From Gammaproteobacteria bacterium (GTDB taxonomy: Bacteria; Pseudomonadota; Gammaproteobacteria; Arenicellales; Poriferihabitantaceae), in the NCBI GenBank assembly GCA_028066695.1, contig JALCBG010000007.1:1-38164 (forward strand): DNA of 38,164 nt, read 5' to 3'. Below the pieces are notes generated by a model that did no database searches, was not told the DNA's origin, and was given only the letters and a program-made list of their open reading frames with translations. Below, in pieces: positions 1 to 9,321 of this stretch. Position 1 is the stretch's first letter, and each line of letters begins with the position of its first letter. Both the position numbers and the translations under genes were made by a program.

Positions 1-26
1 TTAAACATGTTCATTTGCTTTTTCAT
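1..26 (-). CDS. Start of a further array gene (partial, cut by window edge)
   Basis: An ATG at 26 opens a leftward frame reading M-K-K-Q-M-N-M-F before the window ends. The Met/Asn/Lys-rich start resembles the signal-peptide starts of the B-type array genes (for example MNMNM, MKMRMQKK). It lies downstream of a perfect TATAAT at 65-70. Only eight codons are visible, so product and reality are uncertain. No clear Shine-Dalgarno sequence is seen. Confidence 0.35.
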
Positions 27-64
27 TTTGCGGGCGGGTGAAATGGAATGGCGGCAACCCCGGC

Positions 65-70
65 ATTATA
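65..70 (-). promoter_or_regulatory. Candidate -10 box upstream of the left-edge frame
   Basis: On the minus strand the hexamer reads TATAAT, a perfect sigma70 -10 match, about 39 nt before the ATG at 26. The -35 region is poor (TAGCGC at 18-bp spacing). It differs from the TGCTAGGAT-type promoters that precede the A genes. It lies just past the B4 stop and a possible terminator, which fits the start of a new transcript. Confidence 0.35.
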
Positions 71-75
71 AACCA

Positions 76-100
76 CAAAAATCCCGCCGCGCTACGGCAG
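76..100 (-). terminator. Possible intrinsic terminator after gene B4
   Basis: Read on the minus strand, CTGCCG and CGGCGG (100-95 and 89-84) can form a 6-bp stem with one G-U pair around the loop TAGCG. The stem is followed by G-A and a run of five T (81-77). The stem spans the B4 stop codon. It is short but has both elements of a rho-independent terminator. Confidence 0.4.
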
Positions 101-3085
101 CAGGTCGGCGATTCTGATTTCAATATTGACCGCATTCAGGCCGGAAAACCCGGCGACGAGGTCGGCGCCGCGCAGCCCGAGCAAATAGCGCGCGATGAGA
201 ATGCCGTCCACTTCGTCCACTCCGCCGTCGCCGTCCACATCCAGCGTCCCGGCATGCACGCCGGCCTGCACCGCCGCCTCCAGCCGCGCCGCCTCCAATT
301 CGCTCTGCCCGGCCGGCAGCGCCGCGCCGCGCACGCCGAGAAGATACCGCGCAATCAAAATGCCGTCGGCGGCGTTCACGCCGTCCGTGCCGTCTTCGGC
401 GACATTCAGATACGAATCCAAAATGCCGACGCGAAAAGCGCGCCGGTCTTCCACCGAGTCGTTGTCGGTCACTTCATAGACCACATCCACCGGCGCCGCG
501 GCCGTGGCCGGCGTGCCGGTGATTTCGCGCGAGGACCGGTCAAAAGTCAGGCCCGCGGGCAGGCCGGTCAGCGCATAGGTATGGGGCGTGCTGCCGTTGG
601 CCGCCGCCGGCAGCGTCACCCCCTCGCCCGCGGCGAGCGCATCGCCGGCGACAAACGCCAGGTCGTTCTGCGGCGGAAGTTCCAGCGCCAAGAACGGCGT
701 GGCCTGCGCCAAGTCGCTCCACTCGCTGTTGCCGTGGACGGCGCTTTCGCCGCGCACTTGCGCTTCGTAGGCGAGGCCGTTGGTCAGGCCGGTAAGCGTG
801 TATCGCGGCGACGGCGAGGCGGCGATCTCCGCAAACTGCCAGACTCGGCCGACTCGCCGCCAGCGCAGGCGGTAGACGCTCTCCCCGCCGCGCGCCTCCC
901 AGGCGAGGCGCAGTTTTTGGCTCTTCGGAGTTGCGGCGAAGCCGTCCGGCGCGTAGAGCGGGCGGCTGATGGTGACCGGGTAGTCCGCGGTGTGAACGCG
1001 CAGCAAGACCACATTTTCACCGCCGGCAAGCGGAATGGGGTCGCTCACGGTGTTGCTGGTGATGGCGGTCAGCGAGGCCGGCACAGCCGTCGGTTTGGAG
1101 CGATGGTATTGCGCCACGCCGCCAAAGGTCGCGGTGATGACCACCGCGGTCACCGCCTTTTCCACCTGCAGCGAATACGCCGGCACCAGCGCATTAAAGG
1201 CGGATGTGGCGAGCAGCGAGTTTGCGTCGGTGCGCGCGGTTTCATCGGCGTCGTGAACCAGCAGTTTGCTGATGGCGCCGCCGCGGAACACATCCACGGT
1301 GTAAGTGCGCGAACTCGCGCCGTCTTCGGCGGTGACCACCACCAGGAACACATTTTCGGTTCCGCCGACCACGGTGTTTTGCCGGGTGGTGGGCGGGCCC
1401 AAAAATCCGGCGCGGCCGACTTGGATGAGAGCGCCGGGATCTTCCGCGGTCGGCGTAATGGTCATCTGTATGACATTGTTGTTGACCGGGAGAAAGTAGG
1501 AGGTGACGCCGGCGGCGAACGCGGGCGACAGCACGCCGAATTGGGGCCGCAAATCCGTGAGCAGCGCGCTGCTGCCGGCCTTGCGCCGCGACGCCGTGAT
1601 GGTGTAAGTGCGCGTGGCGCTTCCGTCTTCGGAGGTTGTCACGATGAGGAAGGTGTTGCCCCCGGTTTGCGCCTCGTTTCCGTTTTCTTTGTCTATGGTC
1701 TGCGTGCTGGTCGCGCCGCTTGCGACGCCCCCCAAAAACCCGGCGCGGCCGACTTGCACGCTCGCGCCGCCGGCGTCGGACAGGGTCGGCGTGATTGCCA
1801 ATGAACCGCGGCTGCTCAGCATGCTGAGCGAGTAGGCGAATGTGTCCGCGCTGAACGCCGGCGACAGCGAGAGACCGGAGGAGATTTCCAGCGCCGCGAG
1901 GCTCGCGTCGCTTTTCGCCGCCTGGCGCGTAATCGCGATTTCGTAGGTTGTTTTGGTTTTGTCCTCGGCGGTGACTTCAATGTGAAAGATGTTGCCCGCG
2001 GTTTGCAGATCGTTTCCGCCGTCTTTGTCCACGAGTTGCGTGCTTGCCGAGCCGCCGGCGGCCGCGGCGAGAAAGCCGGCGCGGCCGACTTTGATGGTCG
2101 CGCGGGCATCCGCCGCGGTCGGCGTGATGTCCACATTGGAGACGCGGCTTCTGATCTCGGCCGTGTAGGAGAGCGTGCCGGCGTCAAACGCCGGCGACAA
2201 CTCCACCGCGCCGCCGCCGGCGGCGAGCGCCAGCGATGCGAGCGAGGCGTCGGCGGACGGCAATTCCATGGTCGCGGTGAGCCGGTTGGACCACTCGTTG
2301 GCGTTCGGGGCCGGGGCGTAGGCGCGCACCTCAAAGTCGTATTCGGTGTTCGCGGTCAAATCCTCCACCATGTATTGCATGGCGGTGATTTGCTCGCCGC
2401 AATTTTCCGGGTTGCCCGCGCCGGCGGCGCAGTCGGCGTCGTCGCCGGAAGCGTTTTGCCATGCGCCGGCGGCGATATCGTCCGAGTTGCCGGGCGTGCC
2501 GTCCGGGTCCTGCGCCGAAGTGCGCCAGCGGAGGTTGTAGGTGGTGACGACCGAGCCGGAAGAGACGCGCCATTGCAGTTGCACTTTCCATTTTTTCCCG
2601 CCGGGGTCGGCGGTGAATTTGCGCGGAGACAGCGCCAGTCCGACGGTTTCGGTCGCGGCCTGCGCGACCGCCGACCAGGGACTTTCAAATCCGTCAAAGT
2701 CGCGCGTTTTCAGGCGCGCTTCATAAGTCGTGCCCGGATACAAATTGGTGAACGACGTGGAAGTGGCGTTGGCAAGGGAGACGCCGTTCGGGTTCACATT
2801 GCCGCTGAGGCCCGAGCCGGGCGGTCCCGCGAATCGGAGGCCGGTGGCGGAGTGCCAATCGGTGCCGCGCACGCGCAACGAGGGAACAAAAACCCCGGGT
2901 CCCCCCGGCCCGAACGAGCCCTTGGTCCAAGTGAGATTCAGCGCGGTGGATTCCGACCCGGGTTTCGGCGTGAGCGACAGGTTGGTGGGCGCGGTAACTT
3001 GCGCCTGCGCGGCCGCGGCAAACCACACCGCCGCGGCCAGCAGCGCGCCGGTAAAAGTTTTCCCGCGCATGTTCATGCCGCGCAT
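92..3085 (-). CDS. Array protein B4: secreted FN3/cadherin-like/Ig/dockerin-like modular protein
   Basis: 997 residues, stop TAG. Signal peptide about 1-29 ending AAAQAQ. Then FN3-1 (about 30-145), FN3-2 (150-275) holding the only two cysteines (DDADC...NPENCG), four cadherin-like modules (277-388, 392-500, 503-601, 602-709), FN3-3 (710-798), a putative-Ig module with the GLPAGLTFD...ITGTP signature (799-889), and a dockerin-like C-terminus (890-997) with a canonical second Ca-loop, DVDGDGGVDEVD. The first ATG abuts the TAA of A4; ATGs at 3076 and 3070 are alternatives that match the paralogue starts better (MNMRGK). FN3-3 lacks the usual GAWQSASGDD insertion. The family plan suggests extracellular adhesion or scaffolding; the real ligand is unknown. 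Confidence 0.85.
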   Translation of the reverse strand: MRGMNMRGKTFTGALLAAAVWFAAAAQAQVTAPTNLSLTPKPGSESTALNLTWTKGSFGPGGPGVFVPSLRVRGTDWHSATGLRFAGPPGSGLSGNVNPNGVSLANATSTSFTNLYPGTTYEARLKTRDFDGFESPWSAVAQAATETVGLALSPRKFTADPGGKKWKVQLQWRVSSGSVVTTYNLRWRTSAQDPDGTPGNSDDIAAGAWQNASGDDADCAAGAGNPENCGEQITAMQYMVEDLTANTEYDFEVRAYAPAPNANEWSNRLTATMELPSADASLASLALAAGGGAVELSPAFDAGTLSYTAEIRSRVSNVDITPTAADARATIKVGRAGFLAAAAGGSASTQLVDKDGGNDLQTAGNIFHIEVTAEDKTKTTYEIAITRQAAKSDASLAALEISSGLSLSPAFSADTFAYSLSMLSSRGSLAITPTLSDAGGASVQVGRAGFLGGVASGATSTQTIDKENGNEAQTGGNTFLIVTTSEDGSATRTYTITASRRKAGSSALLTDLRPQFGVLSPAFAAGVTSYFLPVNNNVIQMTITPTAEDPGALIQVGRAGFLGPPTTRQNTVVGGTENVFLVVVTAEDGASSRTYTVDVFRGGAISKLLVHDADETARTDANSLLATSAFNALVPAYSLQVEKAVTAVVITATFGGVAQYHRSKPTAVPASLTAITSNTVSDPIPLAGGENVVLLRVHTADYPVTISRPLYAPDGFAATPKSQKLRLAWEARGGESVYRLRWRRVGRVWQFAEIAASPSPRYTLTGLTNGLAYEAQVRGESAVHGNSEWSDLAQATPFLALELPPQNDLAFVAGDALAAGEGVTLPAAANGSTPHTYALTGLPAGLTFDRSSREITGTPATAAAPVDVVYEVTDNDSVEDRRAFRVGILDSYLNVAEDGTDGVNAADGILIARYLLGVRGAALPAGQSELEAARLEAAVQAGVHAGTLDVDGDGGVDEVDGILIARYLLGLRGADLVAGFSGLNAVNIEIRIADLLP
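93..292 (-). repeat. 200-bp block identical to 9323-9522
   Basis: Encodes the second dockerin-like loop and C-terminus of B4. Read base by base it matches the end of A3 with no difference, then diverges at 293. This is an A/B cross-class identity at an offset of 9230 bp. Confidence 0.85.
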
Positions 3086-6000
3086 TTACGGAAGCAAGTC
3101 CGAGACTTTCGTTTCCACATCGGACGCGGTCAGCCCGGAAAATCCGCTGACAAGTTCCGCGCCGCGCAGCCCGAGCAAATACCTGGCGATGAGAATGCCG
3201 TCGTCGCCGTCCACCGCGCCGTCTTCGTTCGCGTCCAATTCCATGCCGCGCACCCCGGCCTGCACCGCCGCCTCCAGCCGCGGCGCGCCCAATTCGCTCT
3301 GCCCCTCGGCGAGCGCCGCGCCGCGCACGCCCAGCAAATACCGCGCGATAACGATTCCATCGGCCGGATTGACGCCGTCCGCGCCGTCTTCGGCGACATT
3401 CAGTTGCGAATCCAAAATGCCGATGCGAAAGCGCCGCTCGTCGGTCACCGAATCGCCGTCGGTTACGCTGTAGACCACCTCCACCGGCGCCGCGGGCGCG
3501 GTCGGCATGCCGCTGATTTGCCGCGTCGCCGCGGTGAAGAACACGCCGGGCGGCATGCCGGTCAGCGAAAACACATAGGGCGTGGCGCCGTCGGCCGCGT
3601 TCGGCAGCGTAACCACCGAAACGACTTCGCCGGCGACAAACGCCAAGTCGTCCTGCGGCGGAAGTTCCACCGCCACGGCCGGCGCGGCTTCCAGCGATTC
3701 GCTCCATTCGCCGTCGCCGGCCGGGTTGTCGGCGCGCGCCTGCACCTGGTAGGTCGTGCCGTTGGTCAGGCCGGGTATCGTGTATCGCGGCGCGGCGCCG
3801 GCCTCCTCGCCGTTGTCATCGGCGCCGCTCGCCGATTGCCATGCGCCGGGTCCGGTTTTCGTCCGCCAGCGCAAGCGGTAAGTGGTGGTGCCGGCGACCG
3901 CGTCCCACGAGACGCGCAGTTTTTCCGTCTTCGGATTCGCCGCGAGATTTTCCGGCGCGTCCGCCGGGCGCAGAATGGTGACCGGGTAATCGGCGGTGGA
4001 CACTTTCACCAGAATTAAATTTTCGCCGCCGGCCAGCGGAACCGCGCTGCTCGCCGTGCCGCTGGTCAGCGCGGTCGCCGAAGCCGGCGTAACCGTCGGT
4101 TGCGTGCGCTGGTAATTCGCGCTGCCGGCGGTGATGGTCGCGGTGATCACCACCGCGGTTACCGCCCTGTCCACGACCAGCGAATACCCCGGCACGGTCT
4201 GGCTGAAGTCGGCTGTCGGCAGCAGCGAGTTCGCGTCGGTGCGCGAAGTTTCATCGGCGTCGTGAATCAGCAGTTTGCTGACCGCGCCGCCGCGAAACAC
4301 ATCTATCGTGTAAGTGCGCGTGACCGCGCTGTTTTCCGAGGTGACCACCACCAAAAACACATTGTTGCCGCGCCCGACTTCGGTGCCCTGCGCGACCGAG
4401 GATCCGCCCAAATGCCCGGCGCGGCCGACCTGAATGCTCGCCGCGACATCCCGCGTGGTCGGCGTGATGCCCAGTTGTCCGACATCGTTGCCGACCGCCG
4501 CGTAGTAGGAAGTGACGCCGGGGCTGAACGCCGGAAACAGCGTGCCGTGCGAAATGGACAGCGCCGACAGCGCGGCGTCGTCCTCGGCCTGCCGGCGCGA
4601 AATCGCGACTTCATAGGTCTGCATGGCGCTTCCGTCTTCGGCCGTAACTTCAATCTGAAAGGTGTTCTGCGACGCGTCCTGCGCTTCAAACGCCGATGTC
4701 TTGGTGATGGTTTGCGCCGCGCCCATGCCGCTTTGCGCCGAGGCGAGCGCGCCGCTTCGCCCGACTTCCAGCGCCGCCGTGACGTCGTTCGCGGTCGCGG
4801 TGATGGTCAGGGTGGAAGTGTTGTTGCGTATGCTCCCCGTGTAGGAAAAAACCGCCGGATCAAACGCCGGGGTGAGCGCAACCGGGCTTCCGGTAACCAG
4901 CGTCAGCGCGGACAGCGACGCATCCACGGCCGCTTTCAGGCGCGAAATCCGGATTTCGTAGATGCGCATATCCCCGTTCTCGGCGGTGACTTCAATATTA
5001 AAGATGTTTTCCGCCGGTCCCTGCGCGCTCGTTCCGCCGGAGGTGTCCATGGTGCGCCGAACCGCCGCGCCGCTGTCCACCGCGTTGCCGCCGACATCTA
5101 TGGACGCGCCGCCGTCCGAAGCGGTCGGCGTGAGTTCCACATACTTCGCGGAATTGCGGACGGTGGCGTTGTAGGTAAGAATGTCCGCGTCAAATTCCGG
5201 CGAGAACTCCACATTGCCGAGGGCGTCGCCGATGGCCAGCGAGCGCAGCGAATCGTCGTAACTGAGCCCTTCCGTGGTGAGCGTCAGCGAGTCCGACCAT
5301 ATGCCGGGACCTATGCTGTTTTCCTGGCGCGCCTGAAAGTCGTAATCGGTGTTTTCGGCGAGCCCGGCGATTTCGTATCTGGTTGTGCCGGCGGCGATTT
5401 CCTCGCCGCAATTTTCCGGGTTTGCCGCGCCGTCGGCGCAGTCGGCGTCGTCGCCGGCGGCGTTTTGCCATGTGCCGGCGGCGACATCATCGGAATTTCC
5501 GGGCGTGCCGTCCGGGTCCTGCGCCGAAGTGCGCCAGCGCAAATGGTTTTTGGTTACCGTGCCGGCGTTGGACGCGGCGCTCCATTGCAGCGTGACGCGC
5601 CAGGTCATCGCATCCACCTGCGCCGAGAAACTGCGCGCGCCCAGTTGCGGTTTGCCCGGGCTGTCGCCGCTCAGCGTCACGCCCTGCGCGACCCCCGACC
5701 AGGCGCCGGTTCCGCTGGAGTTTCGGACGCGCACGCGCGCTTCATAAGTGGTGTCGGGCGACAAATTGGAGAGGGTCGTCTGGCTGACAGCGGGATCGAT
5801 GTAGAGAAAATTGCCGCTGCCCAGCGTATTGGAGGCGACCACGCCGGAGGGCAGGGTGCTGAAAAAGACGTCGTTGCCCCAAGTCCCGCCGGATTGGCGC
5901 ACATCCAGTATCTGCCGTTGAATTTCGCCGCTCGGCTGCGTCCAAGTGAGGCGCAGCGCGGTGGATTCCGAGCCCAGCTCGGGCGTGAGCAACACGTTGG

Positions 6001-6100
6001 AGGGCACGCCCTGCGCATGCGCCTGCGCGCCCGCGCCAAACAACAGCGCGGCGGCGGCGAGCATGCCGGTGAATGGGCCGGTGAAAAACCTCTTTAACAT
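3086..6100 (-). CDS. Array protein A4: secreted FN3/cadherin-like/Ig/dockerin-like modular protein
   Basis: 1004 residues from the ATG at 6100 (MLKRFFTG). An in-frame extension to 6160 exists, but the paralogues A1-A3 share this start. Signal peptide about 1-30 (QAHAQ). FN3-1 about 31-142, FN3-2 about 150-278 with the conserved Cys pair, four cadherin-like modules (279-390, 391-502, 503-602, 603-710), FN3-3 711-811, putative-Ig 812-896, dockerin-like 897-1004 with loop DANEDGAVDGDD. Large parts are identical in DNA to A1 (533 bp) and to B2 (284 bp), and the dockerin to B3 (147 bp). This makes A4 the best connected donor or recipient in the array. First gene of unit 4; B4 begins at the base after its stop. 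Role inferred only from modules: secreted surface or matrix protein. Confidence 0.85.
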   Translation of the reverse strand: MLKRFFTGPFTGMLAAAALLFGAGAQAHAQGVPSNVLLTPELGSESTALRLTWTQPSGEIQRQILDVRQSGGTWGNDVFFSTLPSGVVASNTLGSGNFLYIDPAVSQTTLSNLSPDTTYEARVRVRNSSGTGAWSGVAQGVTLSGDSPGKPQLGARSFSAQVDAMTWRVTLQWSAASNAGTVTKNHLRWRTSAQDPDGTPGNSDDVAAGTWQNAAGDDADCADGAANPENCGEEIAAGTTRYEIAGLAENTDYDFQARQENSIGPGIWSDSLTLTTEGLSYDDSLRSLAIGDALGNVEFSPEFDADILTYNATVRNSAKYVELTPTASDGGASIDVGGNAVDSGAAVRRTMDTSGGTSAQGPAENIFNIEVTAENGDMRIYEIRISRLKAAVDASLSALTLVTGSPVALTPAFDPAVFSYTGSIRNNTSTLTITATANDVTAALEVGRSGALASAQSGMGAAQTITKTSAFEAQDASQNTFQIEVTAEDGSAMQTYEVAISRRQAEDDAALSALSISHGTLFPAFSPGVTSYYAAVGNDVGQLGITPTTRDVAASIQVGRAGHLGGSSVAQGTEVGRGNNVFLVVVTSENSAVTRTYTIDVFRGGAVSKLLIHDADETSRTDANSLLPTADFSQTVPGYSLVVDRAVTAVVITATITAGSANYQRTQPTVTPASATALTSGTASSAVPLAGGENLILVKVSTADYPVTILRPADAPENLAANPKTEKLRVSWDAVAGTTTYRLRWRTKTGPGAWQSASGADDNGEEAGAAPRYTIPGLTNGTTYQVQARADNPAGDGEWSESLEAAPAVAVELPPQDDLAFVAGEVVSVVTLPNAADGATPYVFSLTGMPPGVFFTAATRQISGMPTAPAAPVEVVYSVTDGDSVTDERRFRIGILDSQLNVAEDGADGVNPADGIVIARYLLGVRGAALAEGQSELGAPRLEAAVQAGVRGMELDANEDGAVDGDDGILIARYLLGLRGAELVSGFSGLTASDVETKVSDLLP
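3159..3305 (-). repeat. 147-bp block identical to 6250-6396
   Basis: Lies in the dockerin-like end of A4 and matches the same part of B3 without a mismatch, at an offset of 3091 bp. Confidence 0.8.
3855..4387 (-). repeat. 533-bp block identical to 24218-24750
   Basis: Covers the end of cadherin-like module 3, all of module 4 and the start of FN3-3 in A4. Aligned line by line with A1, 20363 bp away, I find no mismatch or indel, including silent positions. Confidence 0.85.
5692..5975 (-). repeat. 284-bp block identical to 16717-17000
   Basis: Encodes nearly all of FN3-1 of A4. The same bases form FN3-1 of B2, at an offset of 11025 bp. Similarity continues past a single difference at 5976. Confidence 0.85.
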
Positions 6101-6150
6101 GTCAATTGTGCCGGCGAAATGCATTCGGGGGAAACGGAAATCGCCGGGAA

Positions 6151-6179
6151 ATCCTAGCAAACCCCGCGCGGGCGCGCTA
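6151..6179 (-). promoter_or_regulatory. Promoter of unit 4 (A4-B4)
   Basis: Extended -10 TGCTAGGAT (TAGGAT at 6151-6156), identical to units 1 and 2. At 17-bp spacing the -35 position reads TAGCGC (6174-6179) and overlaps the TAG stop of B3, so this copy has lost the TTGCCG seen in the other three. The 76-bp gap 6101-6176 also holds the conserved leader ending in CAATTGACATG. Confidence 0.55.
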
Positions 6180-9100
6180 CGGCATCAAACCGGCGATTTT
6201 TGCCGCGATTGCGGCCGCGTCCAGATTGGAAAATCCGGCGATAAGGTCGGCGCCGCGCAGCCCGAGCAAATACCTGGCGATGAGAATGCCGTCGTCGCCG
6301 TCCACCGCGCCGTCTTCGTTCGCGTCCAATTCCATGCCGCGCACCCCGGCCTGCACCGCCGCCTCCAGCCGCGGCGCGCCCAATTCGCTCTGCCCCGCGG
6401 TCAGCGCCGCGCCGCGCACGCCCAGCAGATAGCGCGCGATGACGATTCCGTCCGCCGGATTGATTCCGCCCGCGCCGTCTTCGGCGACATTCAGATACGA
6501 CTCCAAAACGCCGACGCGAAAACGCTGCTCGTCGGTCACCGACATGTTGTCGGTGACGCGGTAGACCACCTCCACCGGCGCCGCGGCCGCGCCCGGCGTG
6601 CCGGTGATTTCGCGCGAGGACGCGTCAAAAGCCAGTCCGGCCGGCAGCCCGGTCAGGGTAAAGGTGTGGGGCGTGGCGCCGCCGACCGCGTTTCCCAGCA
6701 CCACGCCGGCGCCGGCGGCGAGCGTCTCATTGGCGGCAAACGCCAAATCCGGCTGGTCCGCGGCGGAGGCAAACTCAAACGCGGTCGCCGACGGCGTTCC
6801 CTCCGCCGCCGCGCTCCATTCGCCGCCGCCGGCCGCGTTCACGCCGCGCACCGCCACTTCGTATGCGGCGCCGTCGGTAAGGCCGCGGATTCTATACAGC
6901 GGAAAGTCCGCGACCGCTTCGCCGTTTTCGTCATCGCCGCCCGCCGACTGCCAGGCGCCGGGCGCGCCGCCGCCGGCGTCTTTCAGCCGCCAGCGCACGC
7001 GGTAGCCGGTGACCACGGGCGCGGACCCTCGCGTCCAGCGCGCCAGCAATTTCGCGCGTTGCGGCGACACCGTCAAACCCGCCGGCGCGGGCGGGCTGCG
7101 CAGAATGGTGATCTCATATTCGGGGCCGCTGATGTTCACCTTGATCACATTGAGGCCGCGCCCCAGCGTAATCGGCGGGGTCGGCGCGTTGTTCTGGAAC
7201 GGGAAGAGGGAGGACGAGCCGGGCGGGCGGTAGGTGCCGCCGGGCTCGTTGTGCGCCACGGTGATCACCACCGACTGCGCGGTGGTCGCGACAAAGTATT
7301 TGTCCCGCGTCCTGTCAAGAATGGTTGCGGGCGGGACCGCCGAGGTGAAAAGCAGCGAGTTTTCCGCGGTGCGTTGGTTCGCGGGCAACGACGCGTCGTG
7401 GACTTCCAGTTTGCTGAAATTGGCCGGGCGGAACAGGCGGATGGTGTAGGTGGTAACGCGCATGCTGTCTTCGGAGGTGACCTCGACCAAATACACATTT
7501 GCGCCGCGATGGGCGTCCTGCGTGCTGGTGGCGCCGGGCGAGATATGCCCGCTCAGAGAGCCGGGGACGCCGACTTTGACGGTTTTGGTGACCGGGTCCC
7601 CCAATGTCGCCGTCGGAGTGATGCCGAACCGCCCGACGAACTGCACAAAATTCGCCCCCGCGACATTGTAGGAGGTGATGTCGGGATTGAACGCCGGCTG
7701 CAGTTCGCCGTGCGAAATCTCCAGTGTTAGCAGGGCGGAGTCGGTTGCCAGCGGCTGGCGAATCAGTTGAATGGTGTAGGTGCGCGTGGCCGCCCCGTCT
7801 TCGGCGGTGACCTCAATGAGAAAGATGTTGGTATTGGTGTTTCCGGCGGTTCCCCCCGATTCGTCGTAGCCCTGGCGGCTGCGCTGGCCGCTGGCGACTC
7901 CCGCCAGAAACCCGGCGCGGCCCACTTTGATGGACGCGCCGGCGTCGGCCGCGGTCGGAAAGATGTCAAAAGCGACGCTGGTAAGGGTGTTTCGGAGGAA
8001 AGTCCGGTAGGAGAGCGTTTCCGGAGCAAACGCGGGCCGCAGCCCGGCATGGGCCGACACGGCCAGCGCGGAAAGGCTCGCGTCCGTGTTCGCCTGCAGG
8101 CGCGTGACCGCGATTTCGTAGATTTTCACCGAGCTGTCCTCGGCGGTGACCCGAATGCGAAAGGTGTTTTTCTCCGGGTCCTGCCGGGCGGCGCCGGCGG
8201 CTTTGTCAATGGTCTGGCGGCTCGCCGCGCCGCCGGTGGCGGCCGCCTCAAAGCCCTTGCGGCCGATTTCTATCGCGGAAGTGCCGGCCGCCGACGCGGT
8301 CGCGGTGATGTCCAGATTGGAGGTGACGTTGCGGATTTCGGCGGTGTAGTTGGTCGTGTTTTTGTCAAACGCCGGCGTGAGCGCGATGGCGTTGCCGCCG
8401 CCGTCGGCGAGCGCCAGCGCGCTGAGGTCGGCGTCGTCGCTGAGTTGCTCCACCGTGAAAGTGAGGCGGTTGGACCACCCGCTGAACCCCCCGCCGCTTT
8501 TTTCGGCGCGCACTTCAAAGTCATAGTCGGTTTCCGCGGGCAGGTTTTGGATCAGGTAGCGCGAAGTGGCGGCCGAGAGTTCCTCGCCGCAATTTTCCGG
8601 GGCGGACGCGCCGTCGGCGCAGTCGGCGTCGTCGCCGGAGGCGTTTTGCCATGCGCCGGCGGCGACATCATCGGCGTTGCCGGGCGTGCCGTCCGGGTCC
8701 TGCGCCGAGGCGCGCCAGCGGACATGCCAGTTGGCGACCGTGCCGAAGCCGGACGCGATGCTCCATTGGAGTTGAATCCTCCACTTCTCCATGCCCGGCT
8801 CCGAAGTAACCAGGCGCGGACTCAGCGCCGGCAGGGGCGTGTCCATGCTTAGGGTCGCGACTTGCAGAGTCTCCGACCAAGACCCATTGACAGGGGCAGG
8901 GGTCAAAAACCCCGGGACTATGTAATAAGCCCGCATTTGCACCTGGTAAGTCGTCGCCGGCATCAAACCGCTGACGACTCCGCCGGTGGCGTCGGGGTGA
9001 ACCCTTCCTGTGCTGATTGTGCGGCCCTCCCAGATCGCGCCGCTGGGCAATCTGTTGTCTATCACGGTAGCGGCCGGACGGAGAGCGCCGAGAGAGCGCA

Positions 9101-9305
9101 GGGAGATGCTGTGATGCGTGATGGTGTTCCCTCCGTTCATCCAACTGAGATTGACCGCGCTTGACTCCCGCCCGGGCGTCGGCTCGTAAGTCAAAGCGGT
9201 GGGCGGGGCGGCCTGCGCGTGCGCCTCCCCGGCAAAAAACGCCGCGGAAAACAGCGCGCCGAGAAAAAGGCCGCCGAAAACTTTCTTTCGCATGTTCATA
9301 TTCAT
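6177..9305 (-). CDS. Array protein B3: secreted FN3/cadherin-like/Ig/dockerin-like modular protein
   Basis: 1042 residues from the ATG at 9305 (MNMNMRKKVF); ATGs at 9299 and 9293 are close alternatives. Signal peptide about 1-31 (GEAHAQ). FN3-1 about 32-157 has the B-type opening PPTALTYEPTPG. FN3-2 about 158-283 carries the Cys pair (DDADC...APENCG). Four cadherin-like modules follow. The third and fourth are the most diverged in the array; module 4 has HDASLPANQRTAENS in place of the usual HDADETSRTDANS. Then FN3-3 of the WRLKDAGGG type, putative-Ig with GLPAGLAFD, and dockerin-like 935-1042. It starts 16 bp after the A3 stop with no clear ribosome site, so translation is probably coupled. 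Cadherin-like module 2 closely resembles that of A3. Confidence 0.85.
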   Translation of the reverse strand: MNMNMRKKVFGGLFLGALFSAAFFAGEAHAQAAPPTALTYEPTPGRESSAVNLSWMNGGNTITHHSISLRSLGALRPAATVIDNRLPSGAIWEGRTISTGRVHPDATGGVVSGLMPATTYQVQMRAYYIVPGFLTPAPVNGSWSETLQVATLSMDTPLPALSPRLVTSEPGMEKWRIQLQWSIASGFGTVANWHVRWRASAQDPDGTPGNADDVAAGAWQNASGDDADCADGASAPENCGEELSAATSRYLIQNLPAETDYDFEVRAEKSGGGFSGWSNRLTFTVEQLSDDADLSALALADGGGNAIALTPAFDKNTTNYTAEIRNVTSNLDITATASAAGTSAIEIGRKGFEAAATGGAASRQTIDKAAGAARQDPEKNTFRIRVTAEDSSVKIYEIAVTRLQANTDASLSALAVSAHAGLRPAFAPETLSYRTFLRNTLTSVAFDIFPTAADAGASIKVGRAGFLAGVASGQRSRQGYDESGGTAGNTNTNIFLIEVTAEDGAATRTYTIQLIRQPLATDSALLTLEISHGELQPAFNPDITSYNVAGANFVQFVGRFGITPTATLGDPVTKTVKVGVPGSLSGHISPGATSTQDAHRGANVYLVEVTSEDSMRVTTYTIRLFRPANFSKLEVHDASLPANQRTAENSLLFTSAVPPATILDRTRDKYFVATTAQSVVITVAHNEPGGTYRPPGSSSLFPFQNNAPTPPITLGRGLNVIKVNISGPEYEITILRSPPAPAGLTVSPQRAKLLARWTRGSAPVVTGYRVRWRLKDAGGGAPGAWQSAGGDDENGEAVADFPLYRIRGLTDGAAYEVAVRGVNAAGGGEWSAAAEGTPSATAFEFASAADQPDLAFAANETLAAGAGVVLGNAVGGATPHTFTLTGLPAGLAFDASSREITGTPGAAAAPVEVVYRVTDNMSVTDEQRFRVGVLESYLNVAEDGAGGINPADGIVIARYLLGVRGAALTAGQSELGAPRLEAAVQAGVRGMELDANEDGAVDGDDGILIARYLLGLRGADLIAGFSNLDAAAIAAKIAGLMP
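6250..6396 (-). repeat. 147-bp block identical to 3159-3305
   Basis: B3 copy of the dockerin-like segment shared with A4; see 3159-3305. Confidence 0.8.
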
Positions 9306-9321
9306 GTCATTTTGCCGCGCA

